Below are positions 39,801 to 53,285 of a stretch of 64,000 nt of DNA, in pieces. This stretch comes from Onchocerca volvulus (Eukaryota > Nematoda > Chromadorea > Rhabditida > Onchocercidae): positions 9,783,459 to 9,847,458 of the forward strand of contig HG738137.1 of NCBI GenBank assembly GCA_000499405.2, in the 5' to 3' direction. The notes under the pieces were generated by a model that worked only from the letters and a program-made list of their open reading frames with translations, was not told where the DNA came from and ran no database searches. Position 1 is the first letter of the stretch. Every line of letters starts with the position of its first letter. Both the position numbers and the translations under genes were made by a program.

Positions 39801-42800
39801 GTGAAACTTTTTAATTTCTAATAGTTAATTTTTTCGGCAAAGTTGAAAATGTTCGATTCTTTTGGGAATAAATTAATTTATCTGATAGGCTGGATATTTT
39901 GACGGTGTTTCAAGTGGTGGTGGAATGGGGAAATATTTGGCAGACTGGATAATTGATGGTGAACCTCCATCTGAGCTGTTTGATACCGATGCTAATAGGT
40001 GTGATTTACTCCATAAAAATTTATAAGTCGAAGGATTTTAATGTCTTATATTTTTCTGTACTGTTTTTATTTTCCTTATTTTTTCATTTATTTTTTGAGC
40101 TTATTTTCATTTTTCCATTTTTTCCTTAAGGGTCTTGGATCATCTTTAGACTAAGAAATTGGATTTCTGCTGTATTCAGCTAGTGAATATCGCAGCACCT
40201 TTTTTTGGGAATTCAAGGATGGTTTTGATTGAATACTTTCCAATAATTATTTTTTTTTCTCCCAAAAAATTGTTACACTGGAGCGAATATTAATAATTCT
40301 AATAAATTTCAGGAATGTAGGAAGCTATTTCTGCTTATCGTATTTGAAATTTGCATTTTTCTGTTGCCGCTACTTCATTATAGATTTGATCGTTGGGTAA
40401 CGCGAGATTATATCATCAACAAATGTCGCGAAACATATTCCATGTTTTATAATTGGTCATACAAAAATCGATTAGTTGGAAGGCCTACAGAACGTGTAAG
40501 TGGAATTTATGGACGGCTACAAAAGGAGGGATGTTTTTATTTGTTCCGCAATGGCTGGGAGGTAATTTATATTGGCATTTACATTTCATTTTCTATTACG
40601 ATTCAACTTGTTGCAATTTTTAGTTTTATATATTTGGATTGCAGTTTTCTCGTAAAATTCTGCTGAATTTCATCTTAATACTTTGCACTGTGTAGATGGT
40701 AGTTATTAATGCAAATGATAGCTATCAAAATTATCAAGTATATGCTCAGGAACTTATAATAAAAACTTCATTATTTGTAGGACAAAACCATGTAATCTAA
40801 GGTATCACAAATGGTGTAGTAATCGTTTTGAATTACTTATGAGTCATGATAAACATGTAGTTGTGTTACCATCAAGAGATACTAACATCTGATGATTTGA
40901 TGAATAATCTCAATAAATCATAGATAGTACGTAAATGTGGACTACTATAGTGGTCGTGGTTTGCACTAGATAAATGTTTTTCTGCAGGTCTCCGAATCAT
41001 TTGCTGCTGAGTACAAAGATAAACTGCCAAATATGATACGTGAATATGAATTGGTATCGAATAAATGTGGTGTCATCGACTTATCTTGGCGTGGAAAAAT
41101 TGAAGTTGTCTTTTTTTTTTTTTGCTCACTAACTATTGATTCTCTATTTTTTCGTTCAGCATTAGAATTATAAGATTTTAATATTAAAGGCTCAAGTTGC
41201 CAAGTCATCATGAGGAATTAGAAGAAGACGTTGAAATCCTCAAAATAAATGGTGAGAGAAGTTAAAAAAAGAAAATTCAAAGTATTTAATCTTAATTAAT
41301 TTTGAATCGTTGGATTTAAGTTTTTTTTTTTTTTTATTTTGGTTTGAAATATACTAATACACTTCTTTTTGCAGGTTCGTGGCAAGGATTCCGAAAAGTT
41401 CCTCAGTTATGTGTTCACCAACGAACCACCTCAATTAGGTGAAGTATCGTCGGGATTGATGCTTACGAAAAAGGGGAATATTTTTGGATCATTAGACCTT
41501 TTCCATCATGACCAGTACAGGTACTTTTATAAGCATCAAAATTATCTAGTTCGCTCAGTGCTTTATAATTTTGTGACAACGAAATTTTAATTTTTATAGA
41601 TTTTGCGGTTATTGATTACAAAAGAGATGTTAAACCGAAAATTAGATTAAATTATAAAATGTTGAACTTTATTTGGCTGCGTCCACTGCAAATAAACCAA
41701 GCTTTTGAAATATGAAATATTTTAGATCGGAATTCATTCTTTTAACCGATCCAGAACGAGAATCTCGTGAACTTAACTGGTTGAAAAGAATTGCAATTGA
41801 GTTGGAAGCTAACGTGGAAATATCCGGCGTAAGTGAATATCTAGCTTCGCTTGCTGTTGTCGGTCCAAAAAGTCGGGAAGTAAGTTCTTTTTTTATTGAT
41901 AATAACGACCAAGTAAACTGTGGATTTGTTTTGTTTCTTATCTGCTAGTCTTTGCATTTCGATATGAACTTTATGGTGAAGTATATTGAAATTTGACGTC
42001 CGATTTTGCTTCTTAAATTATATCATCCATCAAACAGCAGTTAAAGAGAAAATTTCTTTGGGCTGCTCTGTTCTTTCCATCATATATAAATAAACAGCTT
42101 TGTAGTGTATTAGTCATTTTTATAATTTAAATGTTCAGTTAGATTCTCTGTACTTGAAATTTTTATGATTTTTTCGATTTATTTATTAATTCTTCAGTGT
42201 ATCATAAGCATATATTAATGAACGCCAATAAATTTTGTCTGAAAAGAAGATATAGAAATTGAAAATTTAGGTGCTGGAAGAATTAACAAGATCGGATTTG
42301 GGTTTTAAACAAAGCTCTGCGCAACTAATGAGACTTGGTTCGGCACCAGTTATTGCTGTTCGTACTACAGCTGCTACAGGGCAACTTTCTTATGAACTTT
42401 ATCATAACAGGTTTGCTGTTAGGAAATTATTATTATATATGGAACTTTTTCATGAATTTAGATTTTCCATTTTTCAAAAGGTTTCATTGTAATGTTTAAA
42501 AATTTGTACATTTGAACATTTAATTCCAGATTGTCGAAATACAACATTTAGTATATTATTAATGTTAGTCACAATATCAGTTATTAAACCGATTCCTTTT
42601 CAGAGGTGATACATTGGCACTCTATAACTCATTGATGGAAGTTGGTAAGAATTACGGAATTGTTAATTTTGGACAAAGTACATTGAACATGATGCGCATT
42701 GAGAATGGCTATAAGATTTGGGGCAGAGAAGTATGTTTGTTTATGTATCTTTTTTTTTGCATGCGATATAAAATTGTCCGGTACGCTTTATCGTTTCCAT

Positions 42801-44471
42801 TCTGCTACTACTATTTGTTGATATATGATATGGCGTCTGAAAGTAAGATTGTCTAGTAATGCTTTATGAAAAAAGTAAGTATTGGAGAATTTTTTTGACA
42901 TTTATGGACACCCACTAACGAGCCATTTCCCGGCTTATTATTCTGTTTTATATTTAGAATTTACACTTATCATTTTCTACTCATTAACTAAATGAGTAGC
43001 ATCGTGGTATTCATAAATATTTCTTTGTCTTTTACAGCTTACACTAAATACAAATCCCTACGAATGTGGATTGGGCTATATGGTTGATCTGAACAAGGAA
43101 AACTTCATTGGCAAAACATCTTGCATGGAGCTATCACAAAAACAGTGGAATCGGAAGCAGGTATCTTTACATTTTAAATAGCAATGGAATAATTCAAAAT
43201 TATCGCAGGGGAAACGGTCTGAAGTAAATACATCTATTAAAAAAAAAAAAAAAAAAAAAACGGAATTCTTACTATAATTAATGGTATCTCTTTTAAAAAA
43301 ATGGAAATATTAAGAATAATGAGATGTATTGTTTCCGAAGGGATGATTAATGCAAACAGAACGGTCTTTCAAGCTTTATCTCCGTTATTCTATCAAAGAC
43401 CCAGGAACCAAATATCAACACAGAATAAAATCGAAATCAAACATGCGATAAGTCTAGTGCTTATTCTTTGGTTGAAAACTATTATATAATATTGAATACT
43501 ACTAGTACTCAATATTACACAACAGTTTCCAACTAAAGAAGATATATACTCGGAAGCTTCAAGCAAGCTAAAAATACATTTTCGTATGTTTGTAGAGCAG
43601 AAACATGTTAATCTACAGATATTACGAATGGTATTGTTTGATCTATTTTCAAAAGCATATCTAGAAAGCATTATAAAAAGAAGCGATCTCACGATGCTAT
43701 AATAAAAAATTACATTTCCTTTTTATTGAAGACATGGAGAAAGAAATTTTATTTGCAGTTGAATCAAATCAAATTCTGAAATAAAAAGTTTAGGTGCTTT
43801 TGATTTGCGAACCACTTACCGAGTCTCAGGGATGGAGAATGATACCGAAACGGATGGAAGTGATTCGTAAGGAAGGTTCAGAAGATGTGAGTTTCTATTC
43901 TTCTATACATAATAATTTTATATTTCCTTTGAGTTATTAGTTGCATATGTTATCAATATATCACGGATAACTGTTCCAGCGAGTGGGACAGATAACATCG
44001 GGAACTTATAGTGTTCGCCTTCATCGACCACTTGCTTTCGCTTGGGTGCATTCGAATATCAGTCCTGAGGATAAGGTTCGGTTCTTCATTTATTTTATTG
44101 AAGTAGTGAAAGTGATAGTTTTTTACTGTAAATAATTGCGAAACTTATTTTACTGATAGATCAGATTTCGCTATGATAGATGAATATAATCATGGACGAG
44201 TAATCTTTCAGCAAGTAGACAGCTTCAAGTCTTAACATGCTTTAGTGGTTTCGTTTAACTTTTAAAATTTTAAATAGCTCTACTCAAAATTTCCCGCATA
44301 GTCCTTATTTAGATGTCAAAAAACCATCTGCATTTAAAATTTTTTTGATCAAATTATTTATAGTTATGGATTGATGTCGGTGGTTCGCAAGTACAAGGCA
44401 GAATTTATGAAGGTTCCACTGTGTGTGACATTGAGAAGGCCAAGTTTTCTGAGGATGCTATATCTCGTTAG
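36831..44471 (+). CDS. Dimethylglycine-dehydrogenase-like mitochondrial flavoenzyme
   Basis: By family it oxidatively demethylates dimethylglycine (possibly sarcosine), passing one-carbon units to tetrahydrofolate in the mitochondrial matrix. Exons: 36831-36922, 37065-37218, 37590-37688, 37786-37881, 38125-38410, 38789-38883, 39084-39234, 39625-39800, 39889-39998, 40384-40561, 40988-41104, 41375-41520, 41726-41879, 42271-42410, 42604-42730, 43038-43160, 43794-43886, 43980-44075, 44364-44471. That gives about 846 residues; DMGDH is about 860. An Arg/Leu-rich presequence precedes the FAD-binding LIVGGGIVGTSVAYHL (about 44-59). ALHSPGL keeps a His (about residue 81) where DMGDH carries its covalent flavin. 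GYFDGVSSGGGMGKYLADWI ends the oxidase half, GRPTERVSGIYGRL marks DMGDH, and GcvT-like folate domains follow. The usual TGE of the folate domain reads TGQ here. Exon 1 uses a GTCAGT donor and is the least certain. SARDH and PDPR are relatives, but DMGDH fits best. Confidence 0.88.
43239..43260. repeat. A-run in an intron
   Basis: About 22 consecutive A in the DMGDH intron between 43160 and 43794. Confidence 0.9.
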
Positions 44472-45597
44472 TCTTAGTAACTAATGATCTGAGGAATTTA
44501 CATATAATTCTGTTCCAGTTATAGATAACAGCCTAAATTTTTGCATTAAAATAGTGTTCAAAAGGAAGTATTTTTATGCGTATAATAAAATAACATAATT
44601 CCCATTTATCGAATGATTTGATTAAAATTTTTAACAAATGATAACTTGAATTTCGTTTCCATCTGGAAAGCACCTACCCATATAAATCTTATTACGGAGA
44701 AATAATAGTATTCTGCAAAAAGATATTTCCTTATTGTAGGATCGCGTCAGTCATACTGAGTCAGAAATAGGGAGCTTTTATTGTCTATTTTCGGGAGAAA
44801 TATTGGAAATAATTATCAAGTATGTGCAAGTTTGCGAGCATTTTAAATAAAGGATAGGATGACTAATTTTGAAAAAAAAAAAAAAAAACACTACTGATCA
44901 CAAAAATCACTCACTTGATCGTTGTTGGGTCGGACCTTTAAAAGAACTTCAAGATAAAACAGTGTTAAAATAATTCCAATGATAAGAAGAGTAGAAATCT
45001 AGATATAGCGTTTGAGTTTTAGTCATTCTGTAAAAATAGAGGACGAACAAAACGCCAAAAGGAAAGATTAGATAAAACCGACACTGTCGCTGACTTCATA
45101 TTTCCAGTTATTGTTTTTATTTTATTGAATTATGGTGTTGTTGTTCAGTTATCATTCCTTTCAACAATGTATGTAAATAATCTTATTTATTGAATTCAGT
45201 TATTCTGAAACGACATAAACAGTTTATAATTATTTATTTGGTATTTATTGGGCTGATCCTCGTAAAATCTTTCTTATATTTTTTGAATTTTATCATTTTA
45301 TTTTATTACTGTTATTGTTTTACTGAATTATATATTGTTATTAACATATTTTAATATTAATTTTAATAATAAGTTCTTAATGCTCTTTGTCGGTATCAAA
45401 CAAGAGAGTTTTGTACATAACGCCATAAATTAAAGATAAAATTTAGTATTGGCAGTATTTGTCTTTATTTTTGAAATATATCATTTTTTCAGAATCTCTT
45501 CTTTTTTTGGTATTATAAAGAGAAAAAATTGCTTAAATGAGTAATATTGGCATTGTTCGGAAAACCGATATATCGTATACTTCTATAGGTGAGGAAT
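44472..45597. other. Convergent intergenic region
   Basis: It lies between the 3' ends of DMGDH (plus) and PAXT-1 (minus). An AATAAA-type signal for DMGDH is near 44582, and on the minus strand one for PAXT-1 at about 45464-45469. No gene was seen. Confidence 0.5.
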
Positions 45598-47874
45598 TTA
45601 ACGGAGTACATATCCATTGGTGTTTGAAATAAGTTCAAAATCTGAATCACTAAGTCTTTGGATGATCATAGTAGCCAGATCTTCCTTCCGTTCTTTTTCT
45701 CTACTCTTAGTGCACTCTCCTTTCCTCAATACGGCGCTTGCTAAATGAATATTTAGTGCGTTTATCGATATTTTTTGTTCCCATCTGAAATAATTTGAAT
45801 TTGCATATTAGACATTTTGATTTTTAAGGAAAACAGAACTCGAAATAGCATGCAAAAAAAGTGTCGTACCCTGTTCCACGTTCGGCAACATATCGTAGAG
45901 GCATCCGAGCTATACGAAGACCGCCTTCCAATCTATCGAAAGAAGTTCCATTAGCCGGCATCATTTTAACAGCCAACTTCAACTGATCCACAAGATAGGA
46001 CATGTAAAAATCGGACGGACTATTATCACTTTTACATAAATCGGATGGACTATTATCACTTTTACATAATTCAAATTTGCCACATTTCGCGCGCACTTCT
46101 CTGTCTTCCTATAATCTAACGAACTAAACATTTAATAAACGAGAAAAAAATCAAATGCCAATTCTTAGGGTATATTTAAACCATCAAGTTTCATCCAATT
46201 GTATGATCGGGAAATTTTCAGTTTCTGGAGCTAAATTGAAGAAAAAGGATTTCAGAATTCGTATAATGTGGTCTTATAACAATTTTTCTGTCATCCTATC
46301 TTCTAAGATACCATTTCTACTGGAAAAGATCATCGAACAAAAAATCACACCCTTGACAATGAGGCTAAAGCAGCTGCAGCAGCAAAATTTTTTGCATCGT
46401 TATCATTCCATGCCGGTAAAATTCCTTCCAAAACAGTGACATCATTCACGAGAAGCGCTGATCTGCCATTTTCTACACTTTTCAATTCCCATTTGTATTT
46501 GAGTCGAGATGTTAATTGATTCAGTGAAGCGAGCGGCTCAGCTCCTTTTTCAAGAACAGTCAGTTGTGCTCTCAACAGCATAAAACTCTGCAAATGAAGT
46601 GCATTGCTTTTTATAGAGTCGAGTAATACTGAACAAAATAACAAAAAGCTTTGCCAATGTTCTTGACGATTTCAATTGAGGATTTCTTGGCAGTTTCAAA
46701 TCAGAACATCTGAATTAAGCTATTTTTTTTTCAAATAAAAAAACAAACCTTCCTTTTCAAAGCGCACGGCGAATCTTCACTGATAATACTACCACTTTTC
46801 GACTCCAACTTTGCTTTCTTCGAAACAGATGTCTTGATAGAGTCTTGCTCAAAGGTTCGTTTATGATCCTAAAAACAAAAATTGACGCCATATGAAAGTA
46901 ATATTAAATATTCAATATTAAAATCAGCTAACTAATTTTGAATAGAAATAATGTTTTCTTAATTATATTTATCTCTTTCTTATTCTTACATACGGATTTG
47001 AAATTTCGAATCCATTCAATTTATCCGAAAAATTTTTGTGGATTTGAGGAAAATATTAACCTTAACCATTTCGCATAACCCTGCACCCATTTCCTTGACT
47101 GTCCTCATCAATTCCTGGTCATACCTACAAAGACAGCATATTTGTAAAAACAAACTTATATTATAAATTTATCCATATTCATTAAAGGTAATCTTCTTAA
47201 TCTCCCTACTAATATTTGCTTTCCATCAAATAGTCCAATAATCAGCATCGGCGCAAAAAACTTCCTCTATAATTTCACCCATAGATGACAGTATTTTGGC
47301 TTTTTCAGTAAGAGTAAAATGTAAAATGATGCTAAAATATATTGGAAAGATTTGAAAATTTGTGAAAACAATTAACTGTAAGTTACGATTTTTCAACGAA
47401 AATCTTGAATTTCATCAAAAAAGAAGATAATATCTAATTGTGCGACTCCTAAGAAAAGTGATCTCATGCCACTGAGATGTAACTGTCATCCAAAAAACCA
47501 GGCCAAGTTGATCTGGTCTAAAAATAATCGTCTCTACTTCCAACAAACCATTTTCACCAGATTTCCATGTTGTCTTGCCAGCTAGCCAAATAATTCATTT
47601 CTTTATCAATATTTTCGTCGATATTAACATCAATCCAACAATTCTCGATATGAAACCCGAAAGACTGATATAAATAATAAAAAAAAAAAAAAAAAAGTTA
47701 CGTGCAACCCAACGAGATCACGTTACAGAAGATTTGAGCAAGACAAAGAAGACGATTTCTCGGATAATCAGCAATATGTCGTTCAATGAACATCCGCCGT
47801 AACTTCCACTGATCATCACTTTCATGTACTGCTCTTAAGCTATCCAAATTACTCATGTCCAAGAATTCATCCAT
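45598..47874 (-). CDS. paxt-1: XRN2-binding protein, PAXT-1/CDKN2AIP-like (XTBD plus dsRBD)
   Basis: By family it binds and stabilises the nuclear 5'-3' exoribonuclease XRN2. Six exons: 47702-47874, 47061-47124, 46749-46868, 46351-46587, 45870-46108, 45598-45784, all in phase, about 339 residues. The N-terminus is an XTBD: WKLRRMFIERHIADYPRNRL, then LAQIFCNVISLGC and VKEMGAGLCEMV. A Lys-rich, NLS-like segment (AKLESKSGS... CALKRK) follows. Next comes a double-stranded-RNA-binding-type domain (LKYKWELKSVENGRSALLVN... AKNFAAAAALASL), then a variable linker and a conserved tail (GGLRIARMPLRYVAERGTGW... ALNIHLASAVLRKG). The linker holds an exact-length 10-residue tandem duplication (CKSDNSPSDL type). 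The ATG follows a TTATTTTTAG acceptor by about 15 nt, consistent with trans-splicing. Confidence 0.88.
46011..46070 (-). repeat. 30-bp tandem duplication inside the PAXT-1 coding sequence
   Basis: Two adjacent 30-bp units (46011-46040 and 46041-46070) are almost identical, with one clear difference (acgg versus atgg). They add 10 residues in frame. Confidence 0.95.
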
Positions 47875-48912
47875 TAAAAAGTTTTATTCCTAAAAATAAC
47901 ACATATAAAACTAAATGAAATTTATTAATGAACTTTTGAATTTATCCTTCCTGCCATACTGAAGCAGACAACATGTCAGAATATATGTCTCAAGCTTTTA
48001 GTTCGAAAGTTTTCAGTCAATCATAAAGATCGGATCAATACGAAATTTCAGTAAACAGAAGATAAATCGAAAAATTGAATTCCATTATCATAAATATCAA
48101 TGTAATTGAAATATGTACGATAGGACTATCAACCATCCGGATAACGAAATGGATAAATTTTTGATGATCAAAACCGGTGCAGAAATTCCCCCCACCTTCG
48201 TGAAGGAATTTCACCTTCCAAACTCTTCTCGAGGCAGATCTTTAACAAAATGAATCCATCTTGCCATTAAATAACTGAATTAAAAACACAAAAATTCAGA
48301 ATATGTAATATTTTTACTGATGCCTGCATGATCTTTCCATCTACAGTATCTCATAAGCTTCATTTTCAACATATTCTAATATAAATATACGGATGCCAGC
48401 AAACGATAATACGAAAAATATTTCTCACAGCAAACAGCAAAGATTGTGTTGAATAGTATTTCGTGTCAAATTAACATTTCAAATAAATTTAAACCATAAA
48501 TTGGAAAATAAATGGCCCAAACTGTACTCCATCACACTAAAAAATTATCACTTTTATCGCGATTAGATGTCAGTCTAGAAGAAACAACAAGGAAAGCATC
48601 AATATTTGAAAGAGATCGAGTCAAAATCAAATTTTCATTAAACAACGCTCATAAAATTCAAATTAAATGCTAAAACAATAGAATATGATAAAACATTCGC
48701 ATGAAAAGTAATTTGATGATCAACTTTTACTGGAATAATAGTTGAAATAATGTAATATCTCTGATCGATATCACATGAATAATAACATGCTATGCTTGCT
48801 ATGACATTTTACTTCATTTCCTAAAGCATTTTCCTAATATTACAATAAGCTCATAATTTCAACTGAATTGGATCAAATGTTACCTTTTGAATGCATAATT
48901 CACCGTCCGAAT
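47875..48912. other. Intergenic between SMPD4-like and PAXT-1 genes
   Basis: About 1.04 kb with no supported gene. It holds the SMPD4-like 3' flank and, at its left end, the PAXT-1 leader acceptor. Confidence 0.5.
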
Positions 48913-51900
48913 TCAAGGCAATAATCTACTGTATAATATCATGCAAAACAGTGTTATTGAGCAGTAAGAAAAAGGAAGAAAAAAGAGCAGAGTGAAGAAA
49001 ATACAAATTGGTATTAGATTACGATAACAAGAAAGATAGCGCAAGTTGAGGCATGGTTTTTGGAAAGCAACAATTGATGAATGTGCTGGAACATAGACAT
49101 TCGGATATTCCGCGTCAAGTAAAAATCGAGCAATGAAACCAGTTAATGTGGAATCTTGGTAACACTGCGAAAGGTGTTGGATAAATCTGGTACGATTAAT
49201 GGCTCTAGAAATCTGGTACAATAGTCTGGATAACCACCAAACTTCATCGGAGCGGAGTGGTGAAATGATTGGCGGTGTTGCTTTCCAGCATTTCGAATAG
49301 TCAAAACGATGCGTTCCGCGAGCAACCTATAAATTTATGCAAATTTATGAATTTGATGAAATTTAAAAGTTATCATCAGTTAATTATTTCTTTTCACCTA
49401 TCAATATATTTAACTCTTTTGCAAATTCATATCAAAGTCCTTTTCCAATATACCCGAATCGCTTCCTTGTCATTCAATATTGCCATTTTTAGCGATTATG
49501 TAGAAAATCGTTATTATTAATACAAAAAAAAAAAAAGAAAAAAAAAAGTTAAAATGTCGTTACTTAAACTTTTCGTTTGTATCAATTTTTGATAGGATAG
49601 TTAACGAAATTTTTAGCGTTGATCGGAAAAGAAATGACATATCTCATCGTTCTGCCCGCAGTATATTAGACATTGCCACTGCTATTTCTTTATAGAGAAT
49701 GAAGTTCATTGGAAAATTCATTTCCAAATCGCATTTGGCAAAATTTATTTAATCAATTTCGATTTTTACTTCAAAACTTTGAGCTGAAGTTTTGAATATA
49801 TTTCTAATACGAGAAACTCACCTGTTTTCTTCCAAGTGGTGTAAGATACATCAATTTTGTCGCTGAATCAACATAGTAATCCGGGATTTGCTTTCGTGAA
49901 AATGGTGAAAAAGAGCTCAATGACTTATGTGAATTAGAAGCGCTCTCAGCGCTAACGAAAGATTCATTAGCTGAAATTGCTATAATTTTGTTTGTCCTCA
50001 TAGCAAAAATAATATTCTGCAACTCACCGTAACCTGTATCTGACATAGCTTTGTTTGCATTCATAATAAGCCTCTCCAACGCTTCTAGAGTCTTTTTTTG
50101 CTCCGATAAAAGTAATTCTTCCTCTGCAAGTAAAAAATACATTACTAACACTTGCAGTGATAAAACCGATGATTTTTTACTGAGATTTTTATTTTTTAAT
50201 GATAATTTTTCATTCGACTTCCTTGTCGCAGCAGGTAAAAAAATATAAAAATTCAGAAGGAATAAAAAAGACAAAAGACTTCCTTGTCATAAGTTTCATC
50301 TTTTACATGACTAAAATAAAAATTTCTAATGTTTGGAACATGCAGCAAACAATAGTGAATATGAAATGAAATTTGGCATCTCAAAATATGAAAGAGCATT
50401 CGAATTTATCAGTCTTCATTATACGATAATTTTCATATTATTATTAGCAAGATAATCATAACAAACAAGACTAAAAATATTTATGAAAATATAGAACCAA
50501 ATGCTGAAATGAATTTTAATATTAAAAAAACAATTTAATAAAAATTCTAACCAATACAAACATCTTCTTCTAACATTTTTTTGCAAAAAAAATTTTTTCT
50601 TTACTCTTACACAAAAGTAAACGAGTGAATGATAAAAAGCAAAATCGAACCAAGGCAGAAAAACATGCGCTGCAACCAGCTTGTTTTTTCCAAATTTTGT
50701 TCACCTTTCAGCACTCTCAAACACAAATCTTCCGCATCCTTTTTCAACGTATTCATTAAAGTGAGCACATTTGATTCCAAATTATATTCCAGCGCCTCGT
50801 AGACCTGCATAAAGTTAGAATCCATACATACGAATTCGTTACATTTTGTTTAACATCCTTTAATTTGTTCGAAAAAAAAAATTTTTTTCCGATTTTTTTG
50901 GATTTTTTTTTATTCTATTTCTCAGAATGAACACTTTTTCATCCCTTAAAAAGGAAACTCTAGTCTAAATTGATAGTGTATTAATACAGTGTATTGTTTA
51001 GCTTATTATCACTTCTAATCGTGATAAGTTGTTCAGATTAATTCCCAAGGTAAAAGCCAACACTGAACAATATATAAAAAATGCTCACCACTTCAAGCTA
51101 TACTTTCAAGCTATATCGCTAGTAGATTTTTTAAAGTTGTTCTTCTCGAATTTGGATATCAAATTACGAACCTCTAGCATATCAGGAGAAGTCAAAATGC
51201 AAATGTAAGAAGCTAAATTCTCTATATCTTGTGTACATTCGAGTGAAAATTTTCGTCGCCAGAATGCATCCGACAATTCGATGTAATATCGACGATTAGA
51301 ACGAATAAATGGCATAACACGTTGCAAATCATTGCCACAGTAACGCCATGGCCGGATCCACGTAACCCATACATCTGAAAATCATGAGCTGTCTTATTCT
51401 TTAAAATGCAGCGCTCGCATCGAGAAATCGCTTATCTCAAAAAAATTCAAATTTGGAGGCATAGTTCATGTGTACATGTGTTTTGATGAGGAAATAAAAA
51501 TGAATGAATGATTCTTAGAGAAAACTGACCGAAAAGATTGGTAAACGATGGATTTGGTGGCCAACGACTGAATAATGACAAAAAAAAATCAAAAAGTTCA
51601 TCCGCAAATGGTGGATTCCATTGCAGTTGAAGTTTGGATTGAGAAAAATTGAAGTCATCCGATCCCGCAAGTGCAAATATATGAATTTCCTTAAGAACAA
51701 ATCTGAAATGACAGCGGTAAAGTTGCAACTCATGAAATAACAAGTCGACACCACTGTATTGAAGACAAGTTCGATAAAAGACTAAGGTTTGAGCAAATTT
51801 TTTTACAAGGGAACATTCAAGAAATTTTAAATTCATTAAACATAATATAATTAACCTCAGGGCAATGAAACGATAATCAGTTGGCCAGTTTGATAGCGAA

Positions 51901-53284
51901 CAATATGAACGAACAAGAATACATATGAATGTTAGAAAATGTGGTGAAATAGATTGTGTTATAGTTCGCAATGTCCGGATGGAATGTGATGATGGGCAAA
52001 GCGCATATTGCCTTAAAGCCTCCTATAATGATGAAGTTAGGAATACATATAAAAAAAAAATACCATAAATTCGATAGCAAAGTAAAACACAACTGCAACA
52101 CTAGGAAATAATGACTGATATATTTCGATAGTTATCAGAGCGACGTAAACCTGTGACGAGAAAATCTCGTCCAATGAGTCCGTAATAATGAAATTAAATT
52201 TAGAATCGATCGAACCCATAATTTATATTTCATTCATCAAAATTAATGAAGACAAATAATGTAAGCGAGGATGATAGTTTCCTAAAACTATAAGGAAAAC
52301 CTAAATAAGGTTTATTTTGGTTTATTTTGCATAAAATTATCAAGATTATTTAGTTAGCGCAGCTACAAAATTAAATTACTCAAATTTATATAATCCAAAT
52401 AGCGGAATAGTTTATATTTGCGATGAAGAAACAAAAGCTAGAATTGGCGTATACTCACGCTTCACTTTAAAGTCTATGACGTTAAACTGTTTGTGTAGAC
52501 TTTGGCATAATTGAAATTAACAATAAAAATTTAACAGACACACTTCTTTAAAGAGATTCAATGGCGTGCTGTAACTACTCTTCATCGTATTTTCGGGATA
52601 AGCTTTTTTCGCTGTTACGGCAATTGAATTTTCATCATTTACCGGCATCATAAAACAAACATAATCGGCAAGAAGTCTCATATAGACACTGTCTTGCACT
52701 ATTTTCGGCGGAAATATACACGAACTACGCTCCAAATGTCGGCAAAAAGAGAACATAAAATATTCGAATATTTCGGTGCTTGATTCCAACAGCAACTAAA
52801 ACATGAAATGTAAATTTTTTTTTTTCCATTTTACTTCCTAATCCAGATCTATAAAACAGTAAAGGTCAGCTCCCATTTTATCGAGGAAATCCTGTTTTAG
52901 AAAAAAAAAAACCATGTTTCGTCATGTTCACCCATCTTAATTGTTGCAATAAATAAACAGAAGTATTAATTAAATATTAATCACTAAAACTGAATATAAA
53001 TTTTATTTATTGTGAATGAAGGAAGGATAAGACAAAAATCTTACCTTGAATATAATGGAATTTGTGCCAACCAATTCGATCACTTGGTCATATTCATTTC
53101 CAGAATCGCTTATTCCTGGCTGTGATAAAACGGATAAAAGATCGATTTGTGAATCGTTAAAAATACGATCAATAGCCGATTGCAAGAAATACGTATCCAC
53201 AGCATAAATTTGATTCTGGATTCGCGGTAGAAGTTCATTGTAGGCAACTGATAAACGGGATGGATAGTTATCGTATATATCCAT
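48913..53284 (-). CDS. SMPD4-like (neutral sphingomyelinase 3 family) membrane protein
   Basis: SMPD4 is a tail-anchored ER/nuclear-envelope protein linked to nuclear pores and described as a sphingomyelinase, though it lacks the classical catalytic fold. Exons that fit: 53045-53285 (ATG at 53284, just after an AG), 52544-52795, 52064-52150, 51856-52022, 51530-51702, 51172-51374, 50651-50804, 50552-50569, 49822-50123, 48913-49326; about 670 residues versus roughly 830-870 in the human protein. Diagnostic similarities are VWVTWIRPWRYCGND, the Trp/Pro-rich SLFSRWPPNPSF, PDYYVDSATKLMYLTPLGRK, LLYQISRAINRTRFIQHLSQ and a hydrophobic C-terminal anchor from about 49020 leftward. Weak points: the link between 52795 and 53045 lacks about 30 family residues, and the junctions around 52150-52544 are unsettled, with a possible extra exon near 52460. 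A 61-codon frame at 53337-53525 could be an N-terminal exon, but its phase does not fit. Confidence 0.78.
50552..50569 (-). other. Putative 18-nt micro-exon of the SMPD4-like gene
   Basis: AATGTTAG acceptor and GTTAGA donor enclose 18 bases that join flanking exons in phase (coding E-EDVCI-G). Without it the neighbouring exons still join in phase, so its use needs cDNA support. Confidence 0.4.
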
Positions 53285-53285
53285 C

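Noticed and set aside
52800..53040. Candidate exon near 52860-52910 (minus) to fill the SMPD4-like gap
   Set aside because: All frames either hit a stop before a donor or break phase with both neighbours.
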